DNA of 64,000 nucleotides from Cladorrhinum sp. PSN259 (Eukaryota > Ascomycota > Sordariomycetes > Sordariales > Podosporaceae). A program made the translations under genes and the position numbers. Positions 43,575-55,292 of this stretch are shown here, piece after piece; within the stretch, counting starts at the first letter, position 1; the number at the start of each line of letters is the position of its first letter. Location: positions 1 to 64,000 of the forward strand of contig MU867108.1 of the NCBI GenBank assembly GCA_033725935.1, written 5' to 3'. The notes under the pieces are model-generated. The model saw nothing but the letters and a program-made list of their open reading frames with translations. It was not told the origin of the DNA and did no database searches.

Positions 43575-44851
43575 ATGGCGGTCTTGCCCTTCATTCCCGG
43601 CCTAGACGTCACCGTCGTCGTCGACGGCGTTGATGCCCAGGAATATGATCCGCCCGAGGACGAGAACGATGAGCAGCAGATGAAGCACGAGGATTTTGAC
43701 CCCGCATACGTCCCGCCGGGTGCCATACCCCATATCGTTCGATACATTGAGGCAAAGCCTGGAGCACCGTACCAATACCGGTTGACATTAAATCCAATCT
43801 TTCATTTTCGGAGTCACCATGCCGGCTTCTCCGCACAAAACGATGCCCACAAGGGAGGAGTACAGCACGTCTTCAAATCAACCACGCCAGAGCGACCCGT
43901 CATCGGGCAGATTCATAAATCAACGGTGGGCAATGCCAAAGAAGGCTACAATACAGTCAGGTTCCGCTTTGCCCCTATTTCCCTGGGTATGACCCTCGTG
44001 ACAACAATCTTGTCGGGGATGCTGACGTCTTTATGTTCAGTTGAGAGTGACAACCTGAAAGCCAGCGATATTCAAGAGCAGATGAAAGCCACCAAGGAGT
44101 TTGGGTGCCTCAAGGTCAGAGTTTTTCGCTTGGACGAAGGCGAAAAGTACATTTTGGATAGAATACCCGCCAGGGACCCGTACTCAGAGCAGCCACTTCA
44201 GTTCTCGGAGAAGGCGCTGAAGGGGAGAGCAGTGGATTGTGTCACAAGGTAAGCGCCGTGACCATATAGCGTTTGAAACAGATCTTTTCAATGGCGTCAA
44301 GGTTCCATATCACTAACAATTGCTCAGTTTCACTGAGGAGCCATCGTCAGGAAGGGGGGCTACATACAAACGAAACTATACGGATCGACTAAAACGGCCA
44401 TTTGCCCTTTTTGAGTTCCGTTACCGATCTAAGAGTATAAAATGATCTCCCACCTTGTTGCCCACTTAATGCTAACATGAAATAGAGGGCTTGATGGCCG
44501 AGGGTATCATCCCGCGCCCCGTTGAGATTGTCGACAAAGACGAGGCGGCGGAAGATCACCCAATCATCAAGCCCGACCAATCAACCTTGGACCGAGTTCA
44601 ACGCATGAGTGACGCCGAGGCGCGACGCAGGCTCGCTGAGCTTATGGAACAGAACATGGTAGGCACTCTTAGCCATGCCCACGCCCCCGCCAGCCTTTTC
44701 TCCCGATTTACTGACAGAAGCACCCTGCACACAGCGTGGAAGCCCTGCGATCAAGCGTGAGGCGCCCATGGACGATGCCGAGTTTTCGGCTCGGTATAAG
44801 ACACGCAAGTTGAATAACGGCCAGGTCGAGATTGACCTCACCGATGACTGA
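43575..44851 (+). CDS. DUF7918 domain protein
   Basis: Five exons: 43575-43986, 44041-44248, 44328-44434, 44486-44658 and 44735-44851, total 338 aa. All joins keep frame, and three have clear CTAAC or CTGAC branch points. The start MAVLPFIPGLDVTVVVDGVDAQEYD and the segments PGAPYQYRLTL, FRFAPIS|VESDN and FEFRYRSK|KGLMAEGIIPRP fit the DUF7918 domain, which is common and multi-copy in filamentous fungi and has no known activity. The C-terminus IKREAPMDDAEF...VEIDLTDD ends in a SUMO-interaction-like acidic motif (IDLTDD), and IKRE is a possible SUMO acceptor, suggesting a nuclear role by inference. Intron 1 is 54 nt, a multiple of three without stop, so its retention would give an 18-residue longer protein. 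Confidence 0.8.
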
Positions 44852-47042
44852 TGAGTAGATGAAAGTACTTTTCGTTGTCACCAAAGGAGAAGGTCTTTTC
44901 ATCTGAGGGCGGTGTTAGTGGGGAAGGACGTGATGTCGGAGGTTATTGGCCGTGTTAGAGCTAGTACTAGATGCAGGAACACGGACTTTGTGGACGCCAC
45001 GAAGTTTCATGTTCATATTCTTTGCAGGAGGTCCTTTGTCGTGTCACTGGCCGTTTCAGAACTCGTGGCCCATTCTCAAATTCTGTGATGGTCATGGGGC
45101 AGTTGCGGGCGTCGTCGTACGGTTCATGTTAGTTTCTTTGGACTTTTATTTTTTATCATGTTTAGGTCATACCCGGTTCACAAATCGCTCGAATGCTCTA
45201 CGATACAGGCTTGGTCTAATCTTTCTGTGGCGGAACCTGAAACAGTGGTGATTATCATGACTACAGTTGAAGCTGAAGAGGATTTCTGCAGAGTCGGCCG
45301 AAAATGGAACAGATCAATGGTAGCGATGCACACCACCCACTCTGTGAAAATGAGAAAGTGTCTGCCCGGCTGATATAAAAAGGCATGTACCGTACATAAA
45401 GCGCCCCAACCAACTGACAGAAATCTTCAAGTGCTGCCAGCCTGTGGCCCTGTGGTTTCCATTTATCCGGGATCGCATCTGTGTCAGGTTGTTGGTTGTC
45501 TGGCCCTGCCGTGTCCAGGTCTCTGCTGTCGCCGCTGTCGCCGCTGTCATTCCGCCCCCCGCCCCCCCCCCCCCCGGGCGTCCCCCCTGCTTCTTCCCCA
45601 CATTATAAGCAGTTTCTGTCTAATGGGAAGTAACTGTGCTGATGCCATGTGTCGTGTCTGTCAGTCAGTGCGCTTGCAGAAAGCATGGAAAGGTATGGGA
45701 CTGTGGGTGGGCGCGACGAAAAGAGGCACAGCGGCATGTTTTATTGATAGATATGCACACTGAACCAAATATGCAGGGAAAGGTCCGTTCCCAATTGTTG
45801 AAGAATTGATTTGTTTCTTTTCCCTCGCTTTTTTTTTATGCCCAAGGTGGGATGGCACGTCAGCCTTTCTTCAAAACCCCATCAGACGACGATCCTCGTA
45901 ATGTCGATCGCACAGTCTAACAAGTTCGACGGTAAACCAGATCGGGCTCCCCTCTCATCCTTGCTCTAAACATTGGGACCCTTAGCTGCATGATTTTGCT
46001 GACTGCCGAGACCGCGCGATCTGAACCCCATGTCATGTTTGTTGGATGAACATCAGTGCGCAGGGGTTTGGATTGAAGAAAAAGACAACAAGGCCAAAGT
46101 GACAGGTTCGCAGATCCGATTCCCTTTCGTCGGTGACGGATGGTAGCAATGATGGGATGACAGATCCATCAAGTGCCACCCTACCCCCCATCGCATCGCA
46201 TCACTATTGGTGAGAACCCCATCTTCTTCACACCATCTCCCCAACCCACGAAAGTCTGTGCGCAGCGCTTTTTCTTTTTTGCTCAAGCTCCAAGCCTAAC
46301 TGCCGACACACACTCCATAACTTAATCACCCCAGCGTTCGGAACCGAGACTCATATTTGCTGTCATAGCCCCCATGCGTGCATACCGCTGAAGAATTTCG
46401 CTTGGCCCTTCCAACCTAAAAGTTCCAGCCAGCGCAAAAAATACCTTATGCACCGTTACATCGGTTCCCGTCTCTTGATGACTGCTTTTTACCCCAGACT
46501 TCTTTTTTTCCTTCCTTTTCGTCCCGTGTTGGTTTGTGCCTTTCGCTTCCCTGGAACCAAAGAAATTCTTCATTTACTTTTTTCCCTCCCGTCTGGCTGT
46601 AAAAATTCGGCATCGGCAAGGATTGATTGACATTGACTCCATTTTTAAAACTCAATAATATCTGCATATAGATAGGTTGCCAAGAACCCCCCTTCCCTCC
46701 CTCCATCCCGGGTTTTTTCCACCACGTCAGAATTTCTATTTTATTTTCTCTTTTAAATCTGGTTTCTTTTTTTTTGGTTCCATCTTGCTTCTTCGATCTT
46801 GTATACAGCCTACCTATACCTACCCACCTGCATGCAAGGTACCTGGACGTTATTATAAGATATAGGATTAACCCCCCCCTACCCCACTGCACCGTTTCCC
46901 GTCACGTCAAAACCCACCAATCTACCCGTGGGGATCTGCTGCATCCAGGGCTGTCGGATCCGTTCTGTCGGGTTTGGCATCGCCATTAAAGGGAATGAGA
47001 TTATAAGATCTCGCTGTGAGTCGCCTGACACAGAAGAAAACC
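44852..47042. other. Intergenic, nothing coding recognised
   Basis: 2.2 kb without a supported gene. It contains the C/G homopolymer block at 45555-45587 and pyrimidine-rich stretches at about 46495-46520 and 46735-46775, the latter in the likely promoter or leader of the gene at 47043. Confidence 0.55.
45555..45587. repeat. Poly(C)/poly(G) block with quadruplex potential
   Basis: Plus strand: C6, G, C14 (45562-45575), GGGCGT, C6. The minus strand therefore has at least three long G-runs with short loops and can be parsed into four G-tracts, a G-quadruplex-forming pattern. The exact C14 length may be affected by sequencing. Confidence 0.8.
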
Positions 47043-48844
47043 ATGAGCGAAACGTCGCCGCCTGCGCCAGCACCCACGGGAGTTGAAGGAGGTGGTCTTC
47101 CTCCTCCTCCTCCACCCAACCTCCCGCACGACTCCCTAAGGATAAACATCATCGTCTCGGCGGCCGTGTGCTGGTTCATTGCCTTGATTTTCGTCATTCT
47201 GAGGTTCTACACAAGAGGGGTAGTCATTCGGGTGCTGGGCGGGCCGGATTGGAGCATTCTTGTTTCTTTGATATTTGCGGGGGCAACGTGCGGAGCTGTG
47301 ATAGTGCGTGAGTAGTAGTTCTCCCATAAATTCCCTTTTCGCTCTCTCTTTTAGTGTACTGTTTATTGACATGCAGTTTGTTTGTAGAGGCGACGGTCGG
47401 TTCGGGCCAGCATCTTTGGGATCTGGATCCCACTGCTACGAATGATGCTATCGCCTGGGGAAAAGTTTGTTCATTCTCTTTTTTCTGTCTCTTGTAAGCG
47501 CTAACTGGCTAACAATTTCCTCCCCCAAAAAAGGCAGCGTGGTACGGCGTCTTATTCTATCTCTTGACAATCTGCTTCTCGAAGATTTCCATTCTCCTGC
47601 TGTACATCCACCTCTTCACCTTCAAGTGGGCCCGTCTGGCGGGGCAGATACTACTCGGAATAGTCATTATTTCGCACTTGTACATGGCGCTGGCGACTTT
47701 TACGGCCTGTATTCCGTTGAAGAGTTACTGGGACTTTAGGATTCAGAAGAAGTACTGTCACCCGCAGGCTGTGTGGTGGAGTAACACTGGGTTACACATG
47801 GGTATGTCTTGCTTTTTTTTTTTTTTTTTTTTTTTCCATCTGGTTTTTAAAGAAAGGGGAGGGACCTCGGATTGGTTTGGGGAGACAAGAACAAGGTAAT
47901 GAGGTTGGTGGAGCTGGAAAAGAAAACCGTGGGCGAGGACTGGAATGAAAGGCTAACGAAAGAAAACTACACACAGTGACGGACTTCTTGATCTTCATGT
48001 TACCAATGCCCGTCGTTTGGTCCATCCAGTTACCAAGGAGACAAAAATTGGCGCTATCAGGGGTATTTGGATTTGGCTTTGTGTAAGTTGTCTCCTTTTC
48101 TCTTGAAAAAAACAAACAAACAAAAAACTGATGGTTTGAAATAGCGTGTGCTTCATCTCAATTCTTCGTCTCCTCCAGCTCCTCCGCGCGCAAAAGAACC
48201 CGGACTTCACGTACGTCGCGGCAGAACTATCATACCTGACGGCAGTGGAAGTCAACGGCGCGATCGTGTGCGCGTGCGTCATGACGCTCAAACCGTTCGT
48301 TGTCCGGTTCTTTCCAAAGTTGTTATCCTCTCATCGCAGTACGGACAGTCGGAGCGGCACGGATTCCGTTGCTGCAGGCGGGAGGGCATGGGGAGGAGCA
48401 CGAGGAAGAGGGAGAAGGATGAGTGATACGGTACCCTCGGATAGACCTTTCCCGCCCACAATGCCACTTAGTCCCTTGGGTGTGCTCGATAAACAGTATG
48501 GGATACATAGGGACGAGTATCATCCCCCCACGGGAAGAAATTGGAATGCCATGGGAGGGTATCATGGTCGGCCCGGGGATCTATACGTGGAGATTGACGA
48601 TGATAAGGTGCCGGTTGTTGATGTGGAGATGCAAGAGAATGTTCCGGGCAGCGGGAGGAGGAGGGGAGGAGGTGGAAGAGAAAGAGGGGAAAGTTTTGGT
48701 GCCGCTCACGATGCGAGGAGGGACTATATGCTCAGGAAGGGTGTCGAAAGGGGTACTACCAGTATTCCACGTTCGGGGCCGGTTCCTGAGGGTGTGGTGA
48801 GGGTTGAGACGAGCGTTACGGTTATCAAGGAGGATATAAGGTGA
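47043..48844 (+). CDS. Pth11/rhodopsin-like seven-transmembrane protein
   Basis: Five exons: 47043-47307, 47388-47464, 47534-47801, 47977-48082 and 48145-48844, total 471 aa; phases agree at all four introns. The N-terminus has a Pro run (LPPPPPPN), then TM1 (IIVSAAVCWFIALIFVILRF) and the family sequence YTRGVVIRVLGGPDWSILVSL. GSGQHLWDL follows, then WYGVLFYLLTICFSKISILLLYIHLF, LYMALATFTACIPLKSYWDF, and TDFLIFMLPMPVVWSIQLPRRQKLALSGVF in outline. A final TM sits in AAELSYLTAVEVNGAIVCACVMTLKPFV. The last 150 residues are a cytoplasmic Gly/Arg-rich tail. This is the fungal integral membrane 'rhodopsin domain' family that includes Pth11-like receptors; it lacks a CFEM domain. Ligand unknown. Intron 3 carries a T23 run at 47813-47835. 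Confidence 0.85.
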
Positions 48845-49396
48845 TGGGGTTTTCATAGCTATTTTCAGACCTATCATTTTGCAAGTGTCTCTGTCAGCTT
48901 GTTTATCTATTTGGTTTGGTTTTAATCGAAAAAAAAAAATGATTGTCACACGGGCCAGGATCAAGGCCAGATGATGGCATTGATATAAATGGAAGCGGTT
49001 TTGAACCTGTAATATTATGACAGACAGTCGGCCTGCTCTGACAACAGTGAGGAAAGTCTCAGCTCCCTACACTCGCCCGAAAACAGTGTCGGATTCTGTG
49101 TATTTGAACATGTTAATGCAATACCGATCCATGCCAGAGAAGATAGATGTATTCAAGGGCAGATTTAAGGATTTAAAGACGATGAGGCCCTCTCGCTCTT
49201 GCAAAATGTGCAGTGTTGTTTATTTTATCTTGCTCTGACATTTCCGACCCCGCTCCGAACGACCGAACCCCGGCCGGCCGATTCCCGGAGCATCCACTTT
49301 TCCCCGTCTTCAACCCTCCTCTCCCTCCTCCGAGTCCCCGTCCATCATTCAAAGCAAAACAACCACTGTCACCATTTGTTATATACGCTGTCAGAA
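48845..49396. other. Intergenic
   Basis: 3' flank of the 7-TM gene and promoter of the glycosyltransferase. No other feature. The glycosyltransferase frame is open upstream to about 49199, but the ATG at 49397 begins the conserved part. Confidence 0.55.
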
Positions 49397-50875
49397 ATGG
49401 GCTCCGAAAGTCGAAAACAAACCCTCTTATTTCTGGCGCACCCCCTAACCGGGCACATCACGCCAACCCTCCGCATCGCCTCTCACCTCTCCTCCCTAGG
49501 CCACAACGTCTACTTTCTCGGCCCAACCTCGCACGAGCCGCGCATCAAATCAGCAGGATGCATCTTCCTCCCCTTACTGGACTCGGCCGACATCGACGAC
49601 CTCACTTATTACGCCCCTGACAAGACCTCCTCGTCAGACTCGGACGCAGACTGGCAATCCCGGGCCCTCGTGGACTTTGAACGAATCTGGATCTCTACCA
49701 TCCCTGACGAGTTCAAATCTTTGACCGCTGCCATATCCCACATCACCACCAAATACTCCGCCGACCACTACCCACCCTTGGATTTGGCAGGGCATCTGAC
49801 CATAATAAGCGAAGCAATGTTTTTCGGCATCTTGCCTCTCTTCCTCAACAACGAACATCACTCAAAACTAAAAATCAAATCAGTCTGCCTCTCAATCATG
49901 GTCCCCTTCATTCGATCCCCAGAGGTCGGCCCCGGGTTTTGTGATTCCCTCCCCTTTTTATCTGACCGCGCTCTGCAGCTCGAACGAGCAAAGCAGCAGT
50001 GGGAAGTCTGGGAAGAAAAGACGGCGCATTTGTCCCGCCTCTTGGACGCAAAACTCGTCGAGGCGGGTGCTTCTACAACCGGCATCATCGCGGATCATGG
50101 CCCGTTCCTGAGCGGAGTCAATTATACCCTCGGACACGTCAAGATCCTGCAGCTGGGAGTTCCGTCCTTTTTTTACCCCCGTCAACAGGAAGAATCCAGA
50201 GGAAGAGAAAGAGGAGAAGATGGGGGATGGCCAGCAAACTTTAAATTCATCGGCGTCTTACCGCCCGCCACTGAACCTGCAAAAACCGGATGGAACAACC
50301 TGCCCGTCTGGTGGGACGAGATCAAATCTGCTGCTACTGCAACAACCAAAAAAATAGTAGTAGTCGCGCAGGGTACCGTAGAAGTCGACCCTCACGACCT
50401 CATCATCCCCACCATATCCGCCATGTCTTCTCCTCTACAAAAAGACGTCTTGGTCGTTGCCATACTAGGCAGGAAGGGCGCCACACTCCCTAAAAGCTTC
50501 AAACTGCCGGATAATGCGAGAGTGACGGATTACTTGCACTACGACGCCGTCCTGCCATACGCTGACGCGTGGGTGCATAACGGCGGGTACGGAGCGGTCC
50601 AGCACGGAATAGCGCACGGAGTGCCCATGGTCGTCACGGGCGAAGGACAGGATAAAGCCGACAATGCCAAGAGAGTTGCTTGGTCTGGCATTGGAGTCAA
50701 TCTTGGGGCTGTTAGGCCCGAGGTGGAAAGAGTAAAGGAAGCGTTGGAAGCCGTCCTGTATGACCAAGGGTACAGAAAGAGAGTGAAGGAGTTGCAGGAA
50801 GAGTCGAACAAGTTGGATTGTTTGAGGTTGGCTGAGGAGGAGATTCTGGCTGTGGCAGAGCAAGAAGAAGCATGA
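49397..50875 (+). CDS. GT1-like UDP-glycosyltransferase
   Basis: A single exon of 492 aa starting MGSESRKQTLLFLAHPLTGHITPTLRIA. The N-terminal Rossmann half has the family GH-I/T-P start of GT-B enzymes (LTGHITPTLRIASHLSSLGHNVYFLGP). The C-terminal half has KKIVVVAQGTVEVD, ARVTDYLHYDAVLPYADAWVHNGGYGAVQ and HGVPMVVTGEGQDKADNAKRV, matching the nucleotide-sugar-binding signature (HxGGxG...HGxPxxxxPxxxDQ) with Thr-Gly-Glu-Gly-Gln-Asp in place of the usual P-x-x-x-D-Q. There is no signal peptide or C-terminal membrane anchor, so it is probably a soluble enzyme of the macrolide/sterol glycosyltransferase type. Acceptor unknown. It is convergent with the next gene, 84 bp between stops. Confidence 0.85.
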   Translation: MGSESRKQTLLFLAHPLTGHITPTLRIASHLSSLGHNVYFLGPTSHEPRIKSAGCIFLPLLDSADIDDLTYYAPDKTSSSDSDADWQSRALVDFERIWISTIPDEFKSLTAAISHITTKYSADHYPPLDLAGHLTIISEAMFFGILPLFLNNEHHSKLKIKSVCLSIMVPFIRSPEVGPGFCDSLPFLSDRALQLERAKQQWEVWEEKTAHLSRLLDAKLVEAGASTTGIIADHGPFLSGVNYTLGHVKILQLGVPSFFYPRQQEESRGRERGEDGGWPANFKFIGVLPPATEPAKTGWNNLPVWWDEIKSAATATTKKIVVVAQGTVEVDPHDLIIPTISAMSSPLQKDVLVVAILGRKGATLPKSFKLPDNARVTDYLHYDAVLPYADAWVHNGGYGAVQHGIAHGVPMVVTGEGQDKADNAKRVAWSGIGVNLGAVRPEVERVKEALEAVLYDQGYRKRVKELQEESNKLDCLRLAEEEILAVAEQEEA

Positions 50876-50959
50876 TAGGGATTAACGCTGCAAATATTTA
50901 AGGGTATCAACGCTGCATATAAATAACTGGTAAAAAGATGTGCAAAATGTTAAATTCAG

Positions 50960-52835
50960 TCACCTTGCTGCGCTCTCTCTCATCCCTTTAGTCCTCAGCG
51001 TCAGCTTTGTACCCGCGTCATCAAAGGGTAATCCCACATTGTCTGCCGGTCCATGGCTATTACCATTACCATTTCCATTCCCAATAATCTTCCCCCTCAA
51101 CTCCTCTCCCCTCCTATGTCCTACAGCAACACTACTGGCATCACTCCCCCTCCTACTTCCACCAAAACTGCTAGCATCATCCCCTCCTCCCCCGCCAACA
51201 CTCAAGTGCACCGGCGTCCTGCCCTGTTTGCCAGCCCAAAGTCCCCTCACCCCTCCCCTCTTCCTCTCCGGGACTTCATCACTCCCAGCGCTACACACAT
51301 ACAACAAGTACTTCAAATTCGGCAGTGTATGCCTAATATCAACCACCCTCAACCCCTGGCTCGCACACAGAGCCTCGATGTCTTTGTTCAACAAGAACCA
51401 CCCATAATCGAACCGATATTGCGCGCTCGATCCACCCCTCGGTACGTACAAAGGGAAATCTCTCTGCGGCTCAGGTAACTGCGAGATCTCGTCTCGTATC
51501 GTCGATCGTGAGCCAAACGATCGGATTGGGTAAGGTAAAGGGACGGCAAGATAATACTGCAGAGCATCCGTCAACTGCGCAACGTACCCTAGGGCAGCAG
51601 ACAGTGCGTCTTCGCCTGAGGGAGATTTCAGTGTTGAGTCGTAGATGGTATTCGGGAGCGGGATCCCGCAGATGGTGAAAGAGAGGGGCGGGGAAGCCGG
51701 AATGGGCGAAATGTTGTAGATTGCTGCCAAGTCTTCGCATATTCTGCGACGCTGGCCGTGGATTTGTTCCTTGGTTTTGGAGAGGAGTGATTTGGAGGCA
51801 GCCAGCTTTTCCGTTGCGTTGGAGACATCTACTTCTGCTTTTTCTTGGAGGGAACGGCCGGTGGCTATTGCGGTCCGGCGGGCGTCGATTGAGGCGCGCA
51901 GATCCGCGTTGCGCTTCTTCGCTGAAGCGACGGCGCGGGATTGGAAAGCAAGATATTTGTTTGTGAGGGCGAGAGAGTCTTGGGCGGCGGGGACTTGATC
52001 CTCGGGAGTTTTGGGCAGGAGGTCGTTGATCTGCTTGGTGAGGGCGTCGCGAGTGGCTAGCGCGTCTTGTATCGAGTTTTCGAGTGTGGCGAGTCGCATC
52101 AAAGCATTGTAGGAGGACGTCGGCACTGGGGGTAGTTGTTTCGGCGGTGGATATTTGCTGGATAGCTCGACAGAGTATACTCCATCGATCATGTGGAAGA
52201 CGAGACTGTTTGGTGGGAAATGCACGTCGTGGAGACTCCCGAGCCAATTGAGCGCCCGGAGGTCAACCTCGTCCAGCAGAAAAAGCCCCCATGTATCCTG
52301 TCGCTTTGTCCATACTTTTATGACAACTTGCGGTGTTTGAGTAATCGTCGAGGCGAGGTCGGAGAGCTCAAAGAAGCTAAAGTTGAAGTTCTGTCCACGC
52401 ACACCCAACATTAGCCAACGCCGTCAGCGGCAGCAGCACTGTTCTTGGAAACCATACCGTGGCCCTATCCGCAATCTCGCTGATGTAGACTGGTTCCTCT
52501 TCTGCTTCCACATGCAACGAGAAGAATGCATGAGCGAGCTTGCTGTCAAAGGTTTCTTCCAACCTCTTCTGCCTCGTCAGCGGACTCGCATTGGCGAGAT
52601 TGGTGCTCCTTCTTCGGCCAGGGGGAGGTCGTAGGTCTTCTGATGATAATGCGTGATGTATTTGATGGCTGGTTCGAAGCGACTCGAGTTTGGCAGGGCT
52701 CTTATTAAGAGCGGCATCGTCAATGGTTCGGCCGCGCGGTCTCGAAAAGGTGAGGTTCCGCAGGGAGATGCCGCGTAAGTGCCGGAGTTTGCGGTTCTGC
52801 GGGAGGAGAAGAGGGCGCGTAGGCTCGGAAGACAT
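50960..52835 (-). CDS. UVRAG/Vps38-like autophagy and vacuolar sorting subunit
   Basis: Two exons, 52835-52458 and 52390-50960, joined across a 67-nt intron (GTATGG...GGACAG, phase 0: ADRAT|NFNFSFF), give 602 aa. The protein fits the UVRAG/Atg14 family (PF10186). Vps38/UVRAG is the subunit that distinguishes PI3-kinase complex II (Vps34-Vps15-Vps30) on endosomes and vacuoles. A basic N-terminus precedes a C2-like beta region (about 110-200). A long coiled coil runs from about 219 to 345 (YNALMRLATLENSIQDALAT onward). The BARA2-like C-terminal part holds ICEDLAAIYNISPIP, FTICGIPLPN, ALSAALGYVAQLTDALQYYLAVPLPYPI and RGGSSAQYRFDYGWFLLNKDIEAL. The Gly/Asn-rich end is low complexity. Atg14 is less likely because of length and the DYGWFLLNKDIE region. 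Confidence 0.82.
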
Positions 52836-54091
52836 GGCTCATAGCGCTCTGCTCGAGACGTCAAGCAAAAAAAGTTGATGATTACAAGACATTGGCGACG
52901 TCACCAACCTGGCTGGTGGATGTTGTTATCGGGACCCCTGGGAAATTACCCCACGCTGTCCACTGAAGCTTGGGTTCCAGCCCAGGTTGCTCCGAGCTGT
53001 GACGGGATACCCGTAATGGCTTCTTGGCATTAATTAGAGCCAATTAAATTTTGAGCTTTGCTGCCCCCACTAGAAGCTCCTTTCCCCTTCCAACCTCACA
53101 AGCCATTCTCGTGCACCTACATAGCAGCCCACATCGTCCTGAAGAAGTACACACTGTTGCAGCATTCTGCATTGCCCAACATGGTGACTTTTTTTCATCG
53201 GCAATGCATGGCGGACCGGAATCACGATAATGACGGTCCCGCTGCGCTTTTGTTTTCACCGCAAGCGCATTGAATGGCACAAACTCACTTTCAGAAGTCT
53301 CAACAACCCCCTCAGATGCTTCCAACCTGGGACCAACAGAACTGCAGCCGCTGCATTGGGATATAATTTGCTACAAATGCGTTAAACGCCTGCTCGGCAT
53401 CCTGGCGACGTACACAGCCCGGCGCGTCGACCCGCATACAGAATATGCTCATGGTCGACTTTTGGGCAGCTACTCGGTATATATATTCAACCGCAACCAG
53501 AGTCCATTACCTTCTCAAGCATGTTGATAATCCTCCTTGTCGTTGGCGTTCGATGTTTGATCTTACGTCGCACACGGCAACAACTGACCCGAGAAGTATG
53601 TAGGATGGTGTGTGGTGCTCCCATGGACAGAGAGATTGGAATCACTATTAAAAACTCACTTTGATGGCCAAGAGAGACACGCCCCAAGGAAGCAATTGGC
53701 GTTTCTGTGCATTCTCATTTCCGGCTGAATTCTCATATCACCAAAAAGACGAGACGGACTGAGGGTGGAGCAATGCCAATGATCCTCACCCACGAAGTTG
53801 ACGGAGTATCGGGGAGGTTCTGGATCGCATACCTACCAACGAAGACCCCGGGGATGGTGGTTATGATGGTTCTCAGATCCATTATATCTTTCGAAACATG
53901 GGTGGCGGGCTCCAAACTCATCAAGTAAAGCCACACGAAGATGACAGTGTTTCTTTGTTGCCCATTTGGTCAAGTAAAACGGAAGAAAGGGAGGCCATCT
54001 TGGGGTAAAAGTGTTTCTCTTTTGGTCATTACAGACATTTACACACATTGCAAGCCCAGGCTATCAGCAGCCGATCAGACTTACTCCTATC
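52836..54091. other. Intergenic, nothing recognised
   Basis: 1.26 kb containing the promoter of the UVRAG-like gene and the 3' flank of the gene ending at 54092. Short frames only. Confidence 0.55.
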
Positions 54092-55292
54092 TTACACCCT
54101 CAGGCCCCTATAATACCCGACCCCGTCCTTTCTCGGCGTCATCGGCCTCTGATACGACTGATCTGCAGGCATCATCATCTCCCTCGGTGCCCCTGACGGC
54201 GGCGAATCCCTAAACCCATCCATGTACGGCGAAGATGAAGTAGGCGTCATCAATCTCTCGCCCTTGTACCAACCCGGCATTGGCCCGTTCTGTCCGTTTT
54301 GACCCATCCCCATTACGTTCCCTCCCTGACGGGAATAAAACTGGTCCATCTCGCTGTCCTCGAGTTTGTTCTTCTTCTTTTTCCAAAAGTAGAATAATGC
54401 AAAGACGAATGCCAAAAGGCCAATGGCGGCACCCGCGACGGACAGGCCTACCTTGACGTTTGATGGGAGACCTCCTTGTGGTTGGGATTGGGAAGAGTAG
54501 GAGGTGGTAGCAGGAGGATTCGTGGGAATTGTTTGTTCTGGGTCTACAATGAAGGAGGGGGAGTTTTTGTTGTCGGATGACGAGTCGATCTCGAGTGTTT
54601 CTCCTGCTGAATCTGAGCCGGCAGTTAGGCTGGGGTCGTCGTCCAAGTTGATGGTGCGTGTGCCTGTTGCCAAGGCTAGAGGGTTGGTGATGGTTGATGA
54701 AGGAAGGTCAGTGCTTTGGAAGTTTATTTGGATCATGGGGGCCATGAGCGTGATCGTTGGAACGGCGTCAAGGTCGATGGTTTTGAAGTTGCTGCCGTCA
54801 CAGGTTACCATGGCTGGGATGGCAGTGGATGTGGCTACCCGGATGCAGGTTTGGCCGTTAATATTGGCGCAACCGTAACCGCTGAGATGAGGGTTAGTGG
54901 ATGGCTTCGCAGAAGGTGAGGAGGCGAGGTACAAACCTTGGACAGCACCCAACTGCTGTCTCTCCCGCAACGAGACGAAACTGGACGGGCCAGTCTGACT
55001 TCCCACCGTTGCCTCCTGTTGCTGAGCAGGCTGTTGCGTAGCCTGTTGGGCAGTGCAGGCCTGGGGAGTAGAAGCCCCATCCGCTCAGACTGCCTTCTTT
55101 TGATGATGCGCCCTTCGAAGTTGCTGGCCAGCACGAGGTGGCGTCAACTGGATTGCCACGAGAGCAGCCTTGCCCGAGGTAGGCATTGTTACCTGCGCGT
55201 ACAGCTGCTGTACATGCTGGTGGAGGAACGAATGTGGTGGTGAGTGGTCCAAGGTTGATGGGCGCTTGCCCTGTGAGGACTGTTGCTGACAT
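54092..55292 (-). CDS. Single-pass membrane protein with Cys-rich N-terminal domain
   Basis: Two exons, 55292-54937 and 54881-54092, joined across a 55-nt intron (GTTTGT...CTCAG, branch CTAAC; VGCCP|SGYGC), give 381 aa. The N-terminal region (1-140) is Cys-rich: ACTAAVRAG, GCSRG, SCWPATS, GFYSPGLHCPTGYATAC and GETAVGCCPSGYGCANINGQTC. A Ser/Thr-rich, probably O-glycosylated stalk follows. One membrane segment near residues 260-283 (VKVGLSVAGAAIGLLAFVFAL) ends in WKKKKNK, then a Gly/Pro/Met-rich cytoplasmic tail. This is the layout of fungal cell-wall sensors of the Mid2/Wsc kind, and Cys-rich relatives of this sort are common in Ascomycota, but no named domain is identified. No N-terminal signal peptide is visible. 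Confidence 0.75.
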
